Below the pieces are notes generated by a model. That model ran no database searches and was not told the origin of the DNA. It was given only the letters and a program-made list of their open reading frames with translations. Positions 48,335-60,757 of a DNA stretch of 64,000 bases are shown here, in pieces. Where the stretch lies: the NCBI GenBank assembly GCA_029204225.1, contig CM055102.1, positions 11,051,245 through 11,115,244 of the forward strand, written 5' to 3'. The position numbers were made by a program, and so were the translations under genes. The DNA is from Diphasiastrum complanatum. Its lineage: Eukaryota; Streptophyta; Lycopodiopsida; Lycopodiales; Lycopodiaceae. Position 1 is the first letter of the stretch, and each line of letters opens with the position of its first letter.

Positions 48335-49333
48335 CTCCTCAGTCCACAAGAAAGATTTATCTTTTGCAAGGAGCTCTACTAAAGGCAAAGTGATCTTGCT
48401 ATAATCTTTTAAAAATCTCCTATAATACCCTACACTCCCTAAAAAGGATCTAACACCTTTTACATTTATGGGGGCAGGCATCTCTCTAACACCCTGGACT
48501 TTAGATGGATCGGTAGTTATCCCATCCTTGCTTGTAGCATGTCCAAGGAGAATACCGTATGGAACCACAAAAAGGCATTTCCTAGGATTTAGTGCTACAG
48601 ACTTTTCTCTGCACACTTCAAAACATTCTTTGAGTACTCTAATGTGGTCCTCAATATTGTTGGTTGCTATACATATGTCATCCATAAACACCTTAATGTG
48701 CTTAGACACCAGGTTTCCAAAGGATTCATTCATAAACCTCTGGTACGTGCCCGGGACATTACAAAGTCCAAACGGCATGACATGACAAGCATATGTGCCA
48801 AATGGAGTTGTAAAAGTCGTCTTAAGCTTATCTTCAGGAGCTATTGCTATTTGGTTATAGCCCACAAAACAGTCCATAAAACTATACATCTGCTTTCCAG
48901 CTAATTGATCAAACATTTGGTCGATGAAGGACAAAGGGTAGTAGTCCTTTACAGTACTCCTGTTAAGGGGTTTAAAGTCCACACAAACCCTGATTTGCCC
49001 ATTCTTCTTAACTTTGGGTACAATTGTCGAGCACCATTCAGTGTTGGTGACAAGGACTATAAGGCCAACATCCCTCATTTTTTGGATTTCCTCAGCCATA
49101 GGTGCCATGAGATGTTGAGCTAATCTTCTTTGTCATTCCCAGATAGGCTTTACATCAGGTTTCAACGGGATTCGATGGACTGCTAGGGCTGGTGGTATAC
49201 CTTTAAAGTCAGCATAATTCCAAGCAAATACACCCTCTGCACCTACCAAGAAATTTGATATCAGCTTTTTGGGCTCCTTATCTAGGTGAGCACCGACTAA
49301 CAACACTTTATCCTTGTTATGAGCGTCACACAT
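48335..49333 (-). pseudogene. Ty3/gypsy RT fragment
   Basis: Minus strand. A pre-RT block at 49333-49133 (FLVGAEGVFAWNYADFKGIP, HRIPLKPDVKPIWE) is followed by RT at 49108-48340: MAEEIQKMRDVGLI, VDFKPLNRSTVKDYYPLSFI, MDCFVGYNQI, PFGLCNVPGTYQRFM, FMDDICIATN and RSFLGSVGYYRRFLKDYSKI. The frame is open for about 250 codons, with FMDD in place of the usual YLDD/YVDD. The pre-RT block and the RT are in different frames. RNase H is cut off at the copia junction near 48330. Confidence 0.85.
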
Positions 49334-51142
49334 GATCTTATCTGCATCGGTGTCTCTAACACAAAGTTCGTTCTTATTCAGCTATTAGATAGCACTGCAG
49401 TTGTTCAATCCAGACAGCGTTATTTCTTGAACTACAAACAACACCTTGTTTTACTATGTAATCATAGACAAAGTCTTCAAGCATTAATCAGTGAGTCAAT
49501 TAGCAAACGTGATGTAGGTTTAGTGTTTCCCTTGGAGCGGCTAGATTGGCCCTGCGAATACCAGACGTTCAGCTTACCAGGCAAAACTTGCAACAACTGG
49601 CTTGTTTCGAGAATTTCGATAGTTATGTTATTATTAGTATTGTGATATTATAAGCTCAAAGTCTTCTTATGATACAATCACTCCAACTTCTAAATAGGTA
49701 TGGCGATAAAACTTGCTTCAAAGTCGGTTAAAAAGGTCCTAACAATTGTTGGACCAATGACCTTCACAACTCTTGGCAACGTATATAGATTTAAATGCAA
49801 CGGTGGTCAAGTTTCTACACACCAATGACCTATGCGCAACTTATTTGGAAACCTCAATTGACTGCTGGTCAGGATAATAAGTTGTAGGTAAAGGAGTAGG
49901 TAAACTTTTGAACTGGCTACAAGCCAGGGTCGCTGGTTGAAGAGTGGGATGGAGACCAAGGCAGGTAAGCAGAAAATGACAAGGTTTGGGTAGATATTAG
50001 CAAGACACAGCCCATAGGGAGTAGGAAGAAATAAGGAGTGTGGGCCGCAGGGTGGATGAGGCAGAGACAACAAGTCAGGGCATAGAGGGAGCTGGAGAAA
50101 GGAGCCGGAGGGCACGGAGTAGACAAGAAGAGTATCGCAAGTAGAAGAGTGGGCCGCTAATCAGGTGGGAAGTGGGCAGGGTGGTGCAAATGGAGAAGGG
50201 CAGAGAGATCACAGGTAGGTGAGGAGCAAATCCGTGGACAGAGCAAGGGCCACAGGCAGGGGTTTGCCACGATTCAGGCAGTAGGAAACAAGGAAGAGGG
50301 TGGTCCTCAACTGGCCATGGACAGGGATATAAGAGCGCAGATAGGCAGGGTTGTGTGATTGTGAGACAGCACCAACGGACTTAAGCTATCCTTTAAAATG
50401 CCCATTGCCCACCTACCCAGCATAGGATCTTCTTTCTTGATTGGTTTCCAAGCATCTGTCTCGTGCCTCTTGCAAATGATTAAGCCTTACAAGATGTGTA
50501 GCAGTAGTGTGCTCATGTGTGATCAGAGGAGCGCAGATAGAATGATGTGTTGGTCACAGGTCAAAAAAGACAGACCCGCAAGCAGACATTTGCCATGATT
50601 CAAGTGGGAAGATGGCATAAACAACAAGTTTCTAAATAGAGATTTGTTGTTCCTAATCTTGTGGTTGTAAACCCTGGTATTGTGGGATTTCATTTTGTAT
50701 CTCTTTGTTGTCTCTGACATTTGTTTGCAGATTTTGGGGATTAGGAGATCACTTGCTGTCCATTAACAAATTTATTTCTTGTCTTTGTTGCCTCTAACCT
50801 TGTGCTTGCAAGTTTGTGAGAAAGTGTGGGAAGATTCATAATCCCATTTGCAAGGATTGGGGTGTGTAAATTAATGTTGAACTATTTTAAGAAGTGTTGG
50901 AATCACTTCCTTGTAGATCCACTTTAGATTAATTGTGTGTTTGAGTCCGTTAGTTCCCCTCTAGATGATTGTTGGAGATTGAAACCTTATATCATATCCT
51001 ACAGTCCTGTCCATCGCAGCCTAGGAAGGAAATTGTTGCCTTGTTCAATGTGAAGAAGAGGCAATTGTCTAACTCTCCTAGTCACTGGCTGAGCATTCAA
51101 ACACACGATCCTCTCCAAAACCCTGCTCCATTTTTTCTTGCA
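49334..51142. other. Intergenic DNA, unassigned
   Basis: About 1.8 kb. A purine-rich stretch at 49920-50360 (many aggnagg words, repeated ggcaggtaag-like phrases) may be degraded LTR or untranslated sequence. No domain or RNA gene was recognised. Confidence 0.4.
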
Positions 51143-53800
51143 TCACCCGGCCATCCTTATGACTCTAATAAGAGCCTTCCAATGTGTTATACCAGGGTTA
51201 GTCATAAACTGACTTAGGGAGCTGACTACAAAAGCTATGTCTGGCTTGATACAGATCATTGCGTACATAAGAGATCCTATTATCGAATGATAGGAATACT
51301 CATGCATCTGTTCCTTTTCTTCGATTATTTGAGGACATTGGTCCTTTGACAATTTGAGACCTGGTTGCATTGGTGAGAGAGCTAACTTGCAATTAACCAG
51401 ATTATATCTGAGTAACAGATTGTAGATGTACTTCTGATGAGTAATGTAGATCAAGTTCTGATTTCTGTCTCTGTGGATCTGTATTGCTAGGCAGAAATGA
51501 GCTTTGTCCAGATCGGTCATGTCGAATTCGGAAGATAGCATTCTCTTGTCTTCTTTTATGAGATCGATATTGTTGCCAAAAGGCAATGTGTCATACACGT
51601 ATAAAGTGATAATGATAAAAGACTGTTGCCCTGTCTGAAGTAAACATTCGAATATGAAGAGCTTGTTGTGTAGCCGTGATCAATAAGAAAAGTATTGATC
51701 CTTTGAAACCATGCTTGAGTAGATTGCTTCAAGCCATAAAGTGCTTTATGGAGTTTACACACATGATTGTTTTTGCCTTTGATAAGATAACCTTTAGGTT
51801 GCACCATGTAAATGTCTTCTTCGATAAATCCATTAAGATATGTTGTCTGTACATCCATTTGATGTATTTCCAAATCTACTGCAGCAGCAAACGATAATAA
51901 AAGTCGAATAGAAGAATGCTTGACTATTGGACTGAAGGTCTTAGTGTAATTGACTTTGTATACCTGAGAAAATCCTTTGGCAACAAGTCGGGATTTTCTT
52001 CTGTCGATGCTTCTATCTGCTTTGTACTTGATTTTGAAAATCCATTTGCAATCAACTATGTTTCTACTAGCAGGTAATTCGACAACCGTCCATGTCTAGT
52101 TCTTGATAAGAGATGAATACTCTTTATATATAACCTCTTTCAAGAGATTGGAAACAGGCTGAACGAGTGCCTCTTCGACAGTCGTCGGCTCCTGAACAAG
52201 ATAGGCTGCAGACTCATCGATATACCTAATAGGTGGCTAGTTCTTGATGATCTTCTGGGTAATGGAGGAAGTTGATCATTTTCATCATACTGTAGTTGCT
52301 GAACTACATCATCATCATCTTCGGATTCACCATTGATATGTTGTTTGTGGAGAGTAGATGAGATTGGACCTTCAATAAGAATAGTTGATTGAAAAATTAG
52401 AGAGTTTGTTATGTCAGGAGAATATGTTATGTCGGCTTCATGGGCTTTGCGTTCTCCTTTGAGGTCGATAGGCTGATCTTTGATGAAGATGACATCCCGG
52501 CTAGTGAATATCTTCGACTCGATAGGATTGAACAACTTGTAAGCTTGCTTCAAAATAGTGTAGCTGATGAAAATACATTTGGTACTCTAGAAGTCGAGCT
52601 TCTTCCTTTGATTATGAGGAATTTGTGCACAAGTTGTACATCCAAAAACTCGTAAGTTCGATAAAGAAGGTTTGGTACCTATCCAAACTTCAAATGGTGT
52701 TTTGTATGAGAGACCTTTAGTAGAACATTTGTTCTGAATATATGTTGCTATTGAAATAGCTTCAACCCAAAAGGACTTCGAAAGTGACGGATGTGATAAC
52801 ATGCACTTTGCTGATTCGACTAAGGTTCTGTTCTTTCTCTCAACAAGACCATTTGACTGAGGTGAATAGAAGATAATGTATTGTTGCTCAATGTCATTGT
52901 TAAGGAAGTTTTTTTTTATTTTGATGGAGATGTATTCTCCCTCGTTGTCGGACCTTAGTGCTTTGATTCGTTTGCCAGTCTGATTGTATTCGCTTGTTAA
53001 TCAGGTTGCTTGGCTACATTCTTCGCTTTGAGAATTTGGCAATCCTGGATTTCATGGTTATTGCGCACTTGTAAAACATTTTCTTTTTTGACAAATGTGG
53101 ATTCGATGATTGTTCTTGACTTTGAATCAGTTTCTGATTCGATGCAGATTGCTTGGAGCTTTCCTGCTTCTGTCATTTCGACCCCTTGTTGACATATAGA
53201 GCATGAGACAAAGAGATAGACGGAGTGCCTTGACTTCTTTGATTATCTTCTTGCAGCAACATAGTAATAACTCTGGTAAAGAATTAAATCTGAGTGTGTC
53301 GTAATGATCGTAATCTAGTTCTCATATGTAGAGGGCAGGCTTGAAAGCAATGTCTTAATTGCGTCTTGATCGTCTATGACTGATCCGATAGCGGCCATTT
53401 GTTACAAGAAATTTTTAAACTGGTTAATATAATTTTGAAGAGAATCATTATTCGACATCTTGAGTGTGAAGAATTTCCTTCAAAGATGTGACTTGGTAGT
53501 TACGTCTCTCACATCATATAGTGAGCTCAGGATGTCCCAAACTTCTTTCAAAGTTTTAGCTTCAGCTATGTGGCCAATTTGAGTATCTGATATATTGAGG
53601 ATAATAAGCACGAAAGCTTTACCATCCTTCGATTTCCATTTCGAGTTGTCTGTGTCGTCTTCAGGCTTCATCTCTGCACCTGTAACAACATCCCACAACT
53701 TGTTTGCTATTATCAAGGTCTTCATCTTAAATTTTCATAAATGATAATTGGATCCATTCAACTTGTCTAAAAGAAGACCGGCTTCACTTTGAGAATCCAT
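51143..53800 (-). pseudogene. Ty1/copia element with internal deletions
   Basis: Minus strand. Gag starts at ATG 53800 (MDSQSEAGLLLDKLNGSNYH), has a TGA near 53736, and continues DTQIGHIAEAKTLKEVWDIL up to about 53240. A zinc-knuckle remnant (NNHEIQDC) lies near 53040. Protease and the first half of integrase are absent. The integrase end follows (SDNEGEYI, NGLVERKNRTLVESAKCML), then WVEAISIATYIQNKCSTKG. RT runs 51873-51550: MEIHQMDVQTTYLNGFIEED and LHKALYGLKQSTQAWFQRI. The active site appears after a frameshift as YVYD, replacing YVDD. The tail reads LSSEFDMTDLDKAHFCLAIQ and IIGSLMYAMICIKPDIAFVV, ending before RNase H. Close similarity to the gag at 19969 places both in one lineage. Confidence 0.85.
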
Positions 53801-53853
53801 CTGAAACTTTAGTCTGTTGATTTTAAGAGAGATATCGTGATGTGGAGATCAAT

Positions 53854-53866
53854 TATATGATACCAA
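53854..53866 (-). other. Candidate primer-binding site
   Basis: Minus-strand TTGGTATCATAT lies about 54 bp upstream of the gag ATG at 53800. Its first eight bases agree with the initiator-methionine tRNA complement (TGGTATCAGAGC) used by most plant copia elements, with later mismatches. It would mark the end of the 5' LTR, immediately to its right. Confidence 0.5.
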
Positions 53867-53869
53867 AAC

Positions 53870-55800
53870 AAATTGATTTGAATTAAAGAATTTTGATATC
53901 GTGAAAGATATCAAATTAGAGCTTGCGCTTTGATATAGTATTTGGCCCTGAAGAATCAACACTCTCACATATCTCATTGAGAATCTTGTAACTCAACTAC
54001 TAAAGAATTTCTATTTCTCATGAGTAAATAACATATCTGGGAAATCTCTAAGACGAATAACATATTTAGTCTCACAAGTTTTTCCAACCCAATTTACCTC
54101 TAATAACATAATTTCCTCCACTCAATCAACCCCTCTTTGATCCTAGTCTTCAAACTAAGATTAGGTTGATCTAATACAAACATTCTAGACTCAATATTCT
54201 TGATCAAACTTACTCCTATTCCAATTAAAATGGAATTAGTAACTTTTGACCTTTCATTGTACTACTTTTAGATAATGATTTAAATTTCAAACCAATTCTA
54301 GTTCCAAATTGTTCCACACAATCCCTAGAGAATTTCTCTTTTTCAAAAAGTTCCAATTTGGTATCTTACTCTAGATTGATCCGAAATGAATTTTATTCAG
54401 GAAATTAATATATGGTATTAAGCAATTGTTCACAGGAATTATCAAAATCCTAACTGCGAAATACATTTCCCGAGCACATTTACTACCTCTGATGTCCATT
54501 CTTCTCCCCCCCTTAGGATTTTCAGTCCCCTAAAAATCCATTTCAGCTAAGGCACTAAGAAGATGTAAAGACCAATGGTAAATGTTAAAGGTGAATTATT
54601 GTAGGAAAAAGTCTGAAACAATTTCATTTCTATCCTATACCTGGGTTGAATTCCTGAGATACAAAAACCATCCACTAGTATGCATAACAATACTAGTCTG
54701 ACCTTTTGCATATAATTCACCATAGGATTCTAACATGAAATGAAACCAGTTTCTTTTTCTTTTCTTTTGATCAGTTCCTATCAATCACAATTTTTCCAAT
54801 AATAAAATTGAACCGTTTCTTCCTTTTATTGACCGGTTTGGCATTACTCCGTCAATGTTAACAAAAACTATCAAACCTCCGATTATGAAATTACATGAAT
54901 AAAATCCTACAATAGAATTTTAATAACTCTAATAAACTGTATCCAACAAGATTTCATTGCCCAGATAAAGAGTTATGTCACCACTCATTATGTCTGTCAT
55001 TTCATATCGTTTGACGGTTTTAGAATTAATCGTTTCCTTTATTATATGAGAACCTAATCCGACGAGTAGCTTTGCTAGTTTGCATCATTGATAAGTCTGT
55101 GATAACATAACTGACAGAAATCACAAAATCGAGTTGACATTGTTTAAGGAAAAGATGTTAAATAGTAGAAATAAAACAACTCACATCACAAAATAATGAA
55201 ATTTAACATTAAAAACAATACCATGTATCGAGAAGCAGTTGAACTAGGCGGAAAAACTAGTTAATAAAACTAATATTAATTTTGCTTGCGATAACACATT
55301 TAGAGCAAAAATTTGGAAATTGCCAATTCTTTGCATTGTATTGAATTTCCTTCTAAATTTATACCATTCAATAGAGAGTGCGATACGATGTATCGAATTC
55401 TATGTTAACACACACTTTCATGAATTTCAGATTCAACATAACAAAGAATTTGAGACGGTGTAACAAATTCTTTGTGAAGCTGAATCTGTGAAGTTTACAA
55501 GTACCATTTCACAGAGAATTCGATACTCCGTATCCGATTATTTGTGAAATAAATTAGATTGCATTGTTTTCTATAAAGATTATGGATTTCACAGAGAATT
55601 CGATATTGCGTATCGAATTCCCTATGAAAATCAATGAAAAAACTACATTCATGATAACTAAATAAGTTTCAAATTTAGGCAAAGTTGTTAATGTAATTTT
55701 TTTTTTAAATGACCACCCATTTTGATTACAATATATACGGAATAAATAAAACATCAAAATATTCTCTCCTAAAACAGTACCTCTTCGTGAATGTTGCAAA
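53870..55800 (-). mobile_element. Probable 5' LTR region of the minus-strand copia element
   Basis: Non-coding, AT-rich DNA directly upstream of the primer-binding site. At 55370-55640 it holds several copies of a short palindromic unit (ttcacagagaattcgatayt, gtatcgaattc). The outer edge and a matching 3' LTR were not found, and the full extent may be shorter than listed. Confidence 0.4.
55370..55640. repeat. Palindromic cgata/tatcg repeat cluster
   Basis: At least three units built on aattcgatayygyrtatcgaatt are flanked by ttcacagagaa or tttgtgaa arms (about 55375-55405, 55510-55555, 55590-55628). Each unit can fold on itself. They may be LTR promoter elements. Confidence 0.65.
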
Positions 55801-56337
55801 GGAGTAGGATCGCCTGGTCAAACCGATGGCGAAAATAGCTTGAAAATATCGCTGAAGGATAGACGACAAATGAGCACAGGATCCATGAATCTCTTCGAAG
55901 CAAGAAGTGGAAATCGGAAATGAGAACTCTTTTATATGAGAAAATTAATAATTACTTCTATTTTTCTATTTAATAACATTTTTAAACTATTAATCAATGT
56001 AATGATTACTTATTTAAATTTATAATATTGAGATAATGTTGAAATAAATACATTTAAGTCTCAACATTTATTTTTGACATGATGGCCTAATAAATGATTA
56101 CAACCTATAGCTATCGCAATAATTACAAATCAGTATATATGCAATTATGATGATTTTAGATTTAATGACAACATTTTTCATAAATGCCTCTTTAATGGTC
56201 AACAAACTTTGCATTTATGATTTTGAGAAATGAACTTTGTTTTTGACATTGATAATGATTACCTACCATCATAGATTTATATTTACGCATCTAAATCATT
56301 TTATGCTTTCCATTTTACTATAAACAGGTATTTAGTT
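55801..56337. other. AT-rich spacer
   Basis: About 540 bp with no open frame or motif. A decayed cluster of tttattaat/attatgat words only. Confidence 0.4.
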
Positions 56338-57794
56338 TTGTGTAAGCTCATGGATCAATTGTCATTTACGTCATGTAGTAGTTTTCCTTCAAATGAGCCC
56401 TCGCTTGTGAACAATGGTGAAGAGAGGAGACAATCAAATGTAACTCATATCTCTATAAATGGTCTTACAAATTTTTCATCATATAATGAATCACCAGTTC
56501 CTATTTCTAAAAATAGTATTACCTCAGCCAATCTCTCCTTTTCCTCTTGTCATCACATCTACAACAACTAAAATCTCTCCTTTAGGTAGTGTGCATAGTT
56601 GTCCAATTGATAGTGGACATACTGAGGGAGCATCTTCTGACTGTCCGACAATATGCTTGAGCGATCAACCTTCATTTGAATACCATGATGCTATGGGGCA
56701 AACATCGTCTCCTATGCATCAGTGAAGGAGGAACTTTGGCAAAAATAGAAAGGTTTTCTTGGTATCTTATGGAGAGCTTTGCATAGCAATACGGTGTCAT
56801 TGTTGTATAAAAAATTGCATGTTTAAGTTAGGGAAGCAAAACTTGAAGGCTATCCGAGAATACTACTTCGATCTTGATATGGACCGACAAGATGTCTATT
56901 TGTCCGCCAATATTATTCCGTGTTTGAACAAGCAATTTGAGTACTCTTTGAACGGTGTACTTGTCTGTTGCAAAACATTTCAAACTATGCTTAGCTTAGG
57001 CAACAATCGTTTACAAAGGATTGCCTATAGGATACAAAAATGTGGCTACATCAGAATGCCTCTTCAGAATATTGGTTTCATTGCTCAACATTGTGTTGCA
57101 TGGATGGAACAACATTTTCGGCTTCAATGTGAGGTGAGGCCTACCACTGACAGACATCATTTGGCCGACAATTTTTCAAGGCGGGAGATTTTTTCCTGGA
57201 AAAAATGATTAGCGAGGATGAGAGATTTATAAATTACTCATCACTAGGATCTGAAAATCGTTTTTCAATGAGGTTTTAATTCCGAGAAAGGTCCGAATGG
57301 GTCAATGCAGCATTTGTGCATAGCTCAAGAGTAGAAGGAGAACGATGATTAATCAAAATGGCGCAGAGGATGTCAAGTCATCTTTGAAAAGACATAGAGA
57401 AGAACAAGCACAAGAAAGAAAGAAAGTGATGGATCATAGAAGAAATGTTTCTCTTTTCTTGAGAAATACATGGGATTGGTGATTGATGGAATGGATCAAA
57501 AGAAAACGAATTTGCCTCACTTTTTTAGGATGCCAAAGGACATCAGGAAGGATACATTTGGTTGGATGTTTAATATATAATGCATGCGTCCACCCAAAAG
57601 TTTATCTTATGTATCCGAATATTCATAATGATCCGAATCTTACAATTCTGATAATACACCAAGTGATATCTTCATGGCCAAAGTGTTTACCTCCGGTACT
57701 TTGCTTGCATTTGGACAACACAGCTCGTGAAAATAAAAATCAGATCGTTTTGGGTTATCTCAGCATGCTTGTTGCAGAATATATGAGATGATGT
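56338..57794 (+). pseudogene. DUF7869-like transposon protein, decayed
   Basis: Remains of a large protein of the DUF7869 type, a family found scattered in eukaryotes and usually regarded as transposon-encoded. Visible blocks in order are a Ser-rich N-terminal stretch (56338-56725); CCIKNCMFKLGKQNLKAIRE, DLDMDRQDVYLS and YSLNGVLVCCKTFQTMLSLG with NNRLQRI (56800-57030); and YMGLVIDGMDQKKTNLPHFF at about 57468-57530. The last is NDPNLTILIIHQVISSWPKC with LPPVLCLHLDNTARENKNQ and YLSMLVAEYM (57630-57791). The IDGMDQ and LDNxxxENKNQ motifs carry the conserved acidic residues of the RNase H-like fold. Three or more frame changes and stops separate the blocks, and the C-terminal H-x-HxD-type region is missing. 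Assignment is from remembered motif wording. Confidence 0.6.
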
Positions 57795-58232
57795 TCGTTT
57801 TCTAAATCTAAAAAATTTAGTGTAGAAACAAGGCAAACTGTGAGGAGCCAATCCACCCATACAACAAAAAATGCAATAGGGAAACAGTACCTATTTTGAA
57901 AATCCAAATAAATAGGATCTGATAGAAAAGAGAGAGGAACCAAAGGGGTGGATGGCCTTCAACAAGTGAGAAGAACTAAAAAAAAAAACAACTCCAATTT
58001 TTCCATAGCATAGCAAAGAACACGCGATACTCATGGGTACGTTAAACAATCAAGACATAGTTAGAGAGGTGATGGACATCATTGCTAATTGGAAGAAGAG
58101 AATAGCATTGTCGGAAGAGGATGAAGATTGGAGAGAATGAGACAATGGGCCCATAATTTTCATGGCCCCAAGAGAAAATACGACGAGTGATAGCTAGGAG
58201 ATAGATAGATGATGAAGAGGGAGCTACACGAA

Positions 58233-58252
58233 GGGGGGGGGGGGGGGGGGGG
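58233..58252. repeat. Poly-G run (20 G)
   Basis: An uninterrupted run of 20 G, capable of G-quadruplex formation. Length may be unreliable in sequencing. Confidence 0.9.
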
Positions 58253-59392
58253 TTCGTTGGTCTATTGACATGGAATTTAGATGAAGATGAGAGTTTGAAT
58301 TAGGGTGAATGTTTTGCTTATCATGACATGGAATTTAGATGAAAATGAGAGTTTAAGTTAGGGCAAATGTTTAATGGGACATATGGATATATGATTGTGG
58401 GTGGTCAGGTGATGGCTCACGGCTATTATTTAGTAATGAGCAACGAAGACATAGATAATAGCTAATCATGTGAATGAGAACAATGAGTGTAAAAGATTGA
58501 CAGCATGAAAAACATCTTTCAAAAACAAGGATAAAAAGACTGAAAGAGACGATTCATGGTACGTAGCAACGCATCAATGAGAAACATTTCTTGCATGAAG
58601 TTTAAAGCGTTTGAATGAGTGAAGTAGGAGTGCCTACAATAGTGTAGGGATTATTGCAAGAAAGTGAATAAGCTTTGTTGGTCTATTGACAAGGTAGTGA
58701 TCCTAGCTTGACATGAGTGAAATATTAAATTTTAGAAGGTAACGTTTTGTATAGACATAAGTTTAGTAGATTGGATGAATACAAAGCTTAGCAATATTTG
58801 ACCTCACCAATCTCTTTGTCTAAAAGGAAACTCATTTGTAGTTTGAGGTTTAATTCCCTTTTGAGCTTTTGACTCCAATCGGCCCAAATACCACCTTAAC
58901 TCCCTTTTCATATGCTCTTTGAACAACCTATCTCTTCGTGGATTCTACTTTTTGTAAATTTACAAAAGTCAAGCCTCCCCTCTCTATGGAGACTATTTTG
59001 CTACATGACAACTCTTCGATGGAAGCTAATAAATCCCTCCTTGGTTTGCCATGCAAGGCTTCTTTTGCTTTAAGAACCATGGAACACAAAATAAATAAAA
59101 AATCAATGACGAAAGCTCTTTGTTCTTAATATCATAGAATATGCTCATGCACCCTTTATTGCCTTGGCTAGAATTATAATATGCAATGCCTTCTCTACAT
59201 GATGTATCCAATCTTCCAAAATCTTTGGCGTACGATGTGCATATACATTGGCTAGCTTTTGCTACTATATGAACTTAACCAATTGAAGTTGATCACCTTG
59301 AGATTGTTACAAGTGTTTTTTGGATGTTCTTGGTATGAACATTGTATATTTTGTTCATTAAACGCTGGTCTCGTGCTCTTTTGCAAAAAGAA

Positions 59393-59452
59393 CATGTGTG
59401 CGTGTGTACGCGCACGCGCACGCACGCACACCCCCCCCCCCCCCCCCCCCCC
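59393..59452. repeat. Alternating purine-pyrimidine tract plus poly-C
   Basis: About 38 bp of strictly alternating tgtgtgcgtgtgtacgcgca and cgcgcacgcacgcaca (Z-DNA-forming) runs straight into 22 C. Apparent proline-rich open frames across it are artefacts. Confidence 0.9.
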
Positions 59453-60090
59453 TTCCCTCTTTCATTGCTTGCCTATTTCAAGAGTTGTGGTTGGAGAGTA
59501 TCCTCCAAGATATTGACACAACGTGTTAAAGCTATGTTAGCTTGACATGTAAGAGCCCCTACGTTCCCTTTGGACCAATGGCAACTCGTCATTCTAAATT
59601 AGGGACTATGAAGTTCCACACTCTAAAATCACACTTAGCTAGTTGAAAGGTGAGAGCTCAAGCTCAATCTTAAATTGCAACGGCCATATGTTGCCTTTGG
59701 ACCAATGCAACCATCCATTTCCAATAATAAACCTTGATGCTCCTCCCCCCAATGTAGAATGAGCCTTATGTATTTTTCAACTTAGATTCTTGTAAATGTT
59801 ATGGATGCTTCTAGCAATAGTTAGCTACCTTGCATGATGTCTCTTTCAAGACTAACAAATAATATTGGAAAAATTCTATTCACAATGCCTTGAGAGCAAA
59901 GTTATGCAACAGAAAGTTAAATATTGTTATTGTTGACACTAAGTCAATGGACAATCTATGAGATAGAGAGGTGGTCATTTGATTAACACATCTGCACACA
60001 CATTAGAAGATTTCTTTCACGTGACCCTAAAAAATAAAACAAGTCACGTGGTAATGTATTTAATTGGACCCATTAATGTGCCTTTAGAAT

Positions 60091-60757
60091 CACTAACTAG
60101 GAGATCTATGAAAGCAACTAGAAAGGTGTGTCAGAAATTGTGAACTCCTGCAACTTTGTCGCGAAGCAAATACCTGCCCCGAAGCGAAGCGAAGCAAAGC
60201 GAAGGGCGAACATACCCCAAAGACCGAAAGAAAAGTATTCGAGATTCGGGCCGACGACCAGGTGATGAAACACACGACAAAGACACGAAACAAAAGAGAA
60301 CAATTCGCGCTGCCAACTGGCACCCCTCGACAAGCGTGGTGTATTGTACTTCACGCTTAGCTAAAATAGACAACGACAACATAGAATAGCTAACTAGTTG
60401 ATTAGCATTAACTTGTCTTGTAATTCTTTGATAAACTATCTTGTAAACTCCACACAGTGGAGATAAATACGTATTTCTAATTAACACAAAACATAGAGGA
60501 CGAGAGAGGAAGATAGAGTGTAGAGCTGTGCATAAAAGTCTGCCAACGAGCAGAACACAGCAACTTAGGTGGGGGTAAGGCCGCCAACGAGCGAGACATT
60601 GAACGACTCACCAAAAAACAAAAAACAGAAAACACAAATTGTTCTCTTCTCCACCTCTTCTTTGTAGTATCGTCTTCTCGTTTGATTTTATCATGATCTG
60701 TGGTCTGTAGTCGCTTGCTTAGGTTCTTGGAAAAACAAAAAGAGAAAATACGACAAT
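60091..60757 (+). other. Probable LTR/leader of the right-hand copia element
   Basis: The sequence directly upstream of the gag ATG at 60758. It contains a small array of gaagcgaagcaaa-like units (60165-60205), a TATA-like gataaatacgtattt (60462-60476) and a leader with twice-repeated gccaacgagc (60542, 60583). The LTR ends and primer site were not resolved. Confidence 0.4.

Larger units (their letters stand above)
57795..60090. other. Intergenic DNA with G and C homopolymers
   Basis: About 2.3 kb without recognisable genes. It holds a 20-base G run (58233-58252), a 57-bp tandem pair (gacatggaatttagatga at about 58268 and 58325), and a Z-DNA-prone CA/CG block followed by 22 C (59393-59452). 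Confidence 0.55.
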
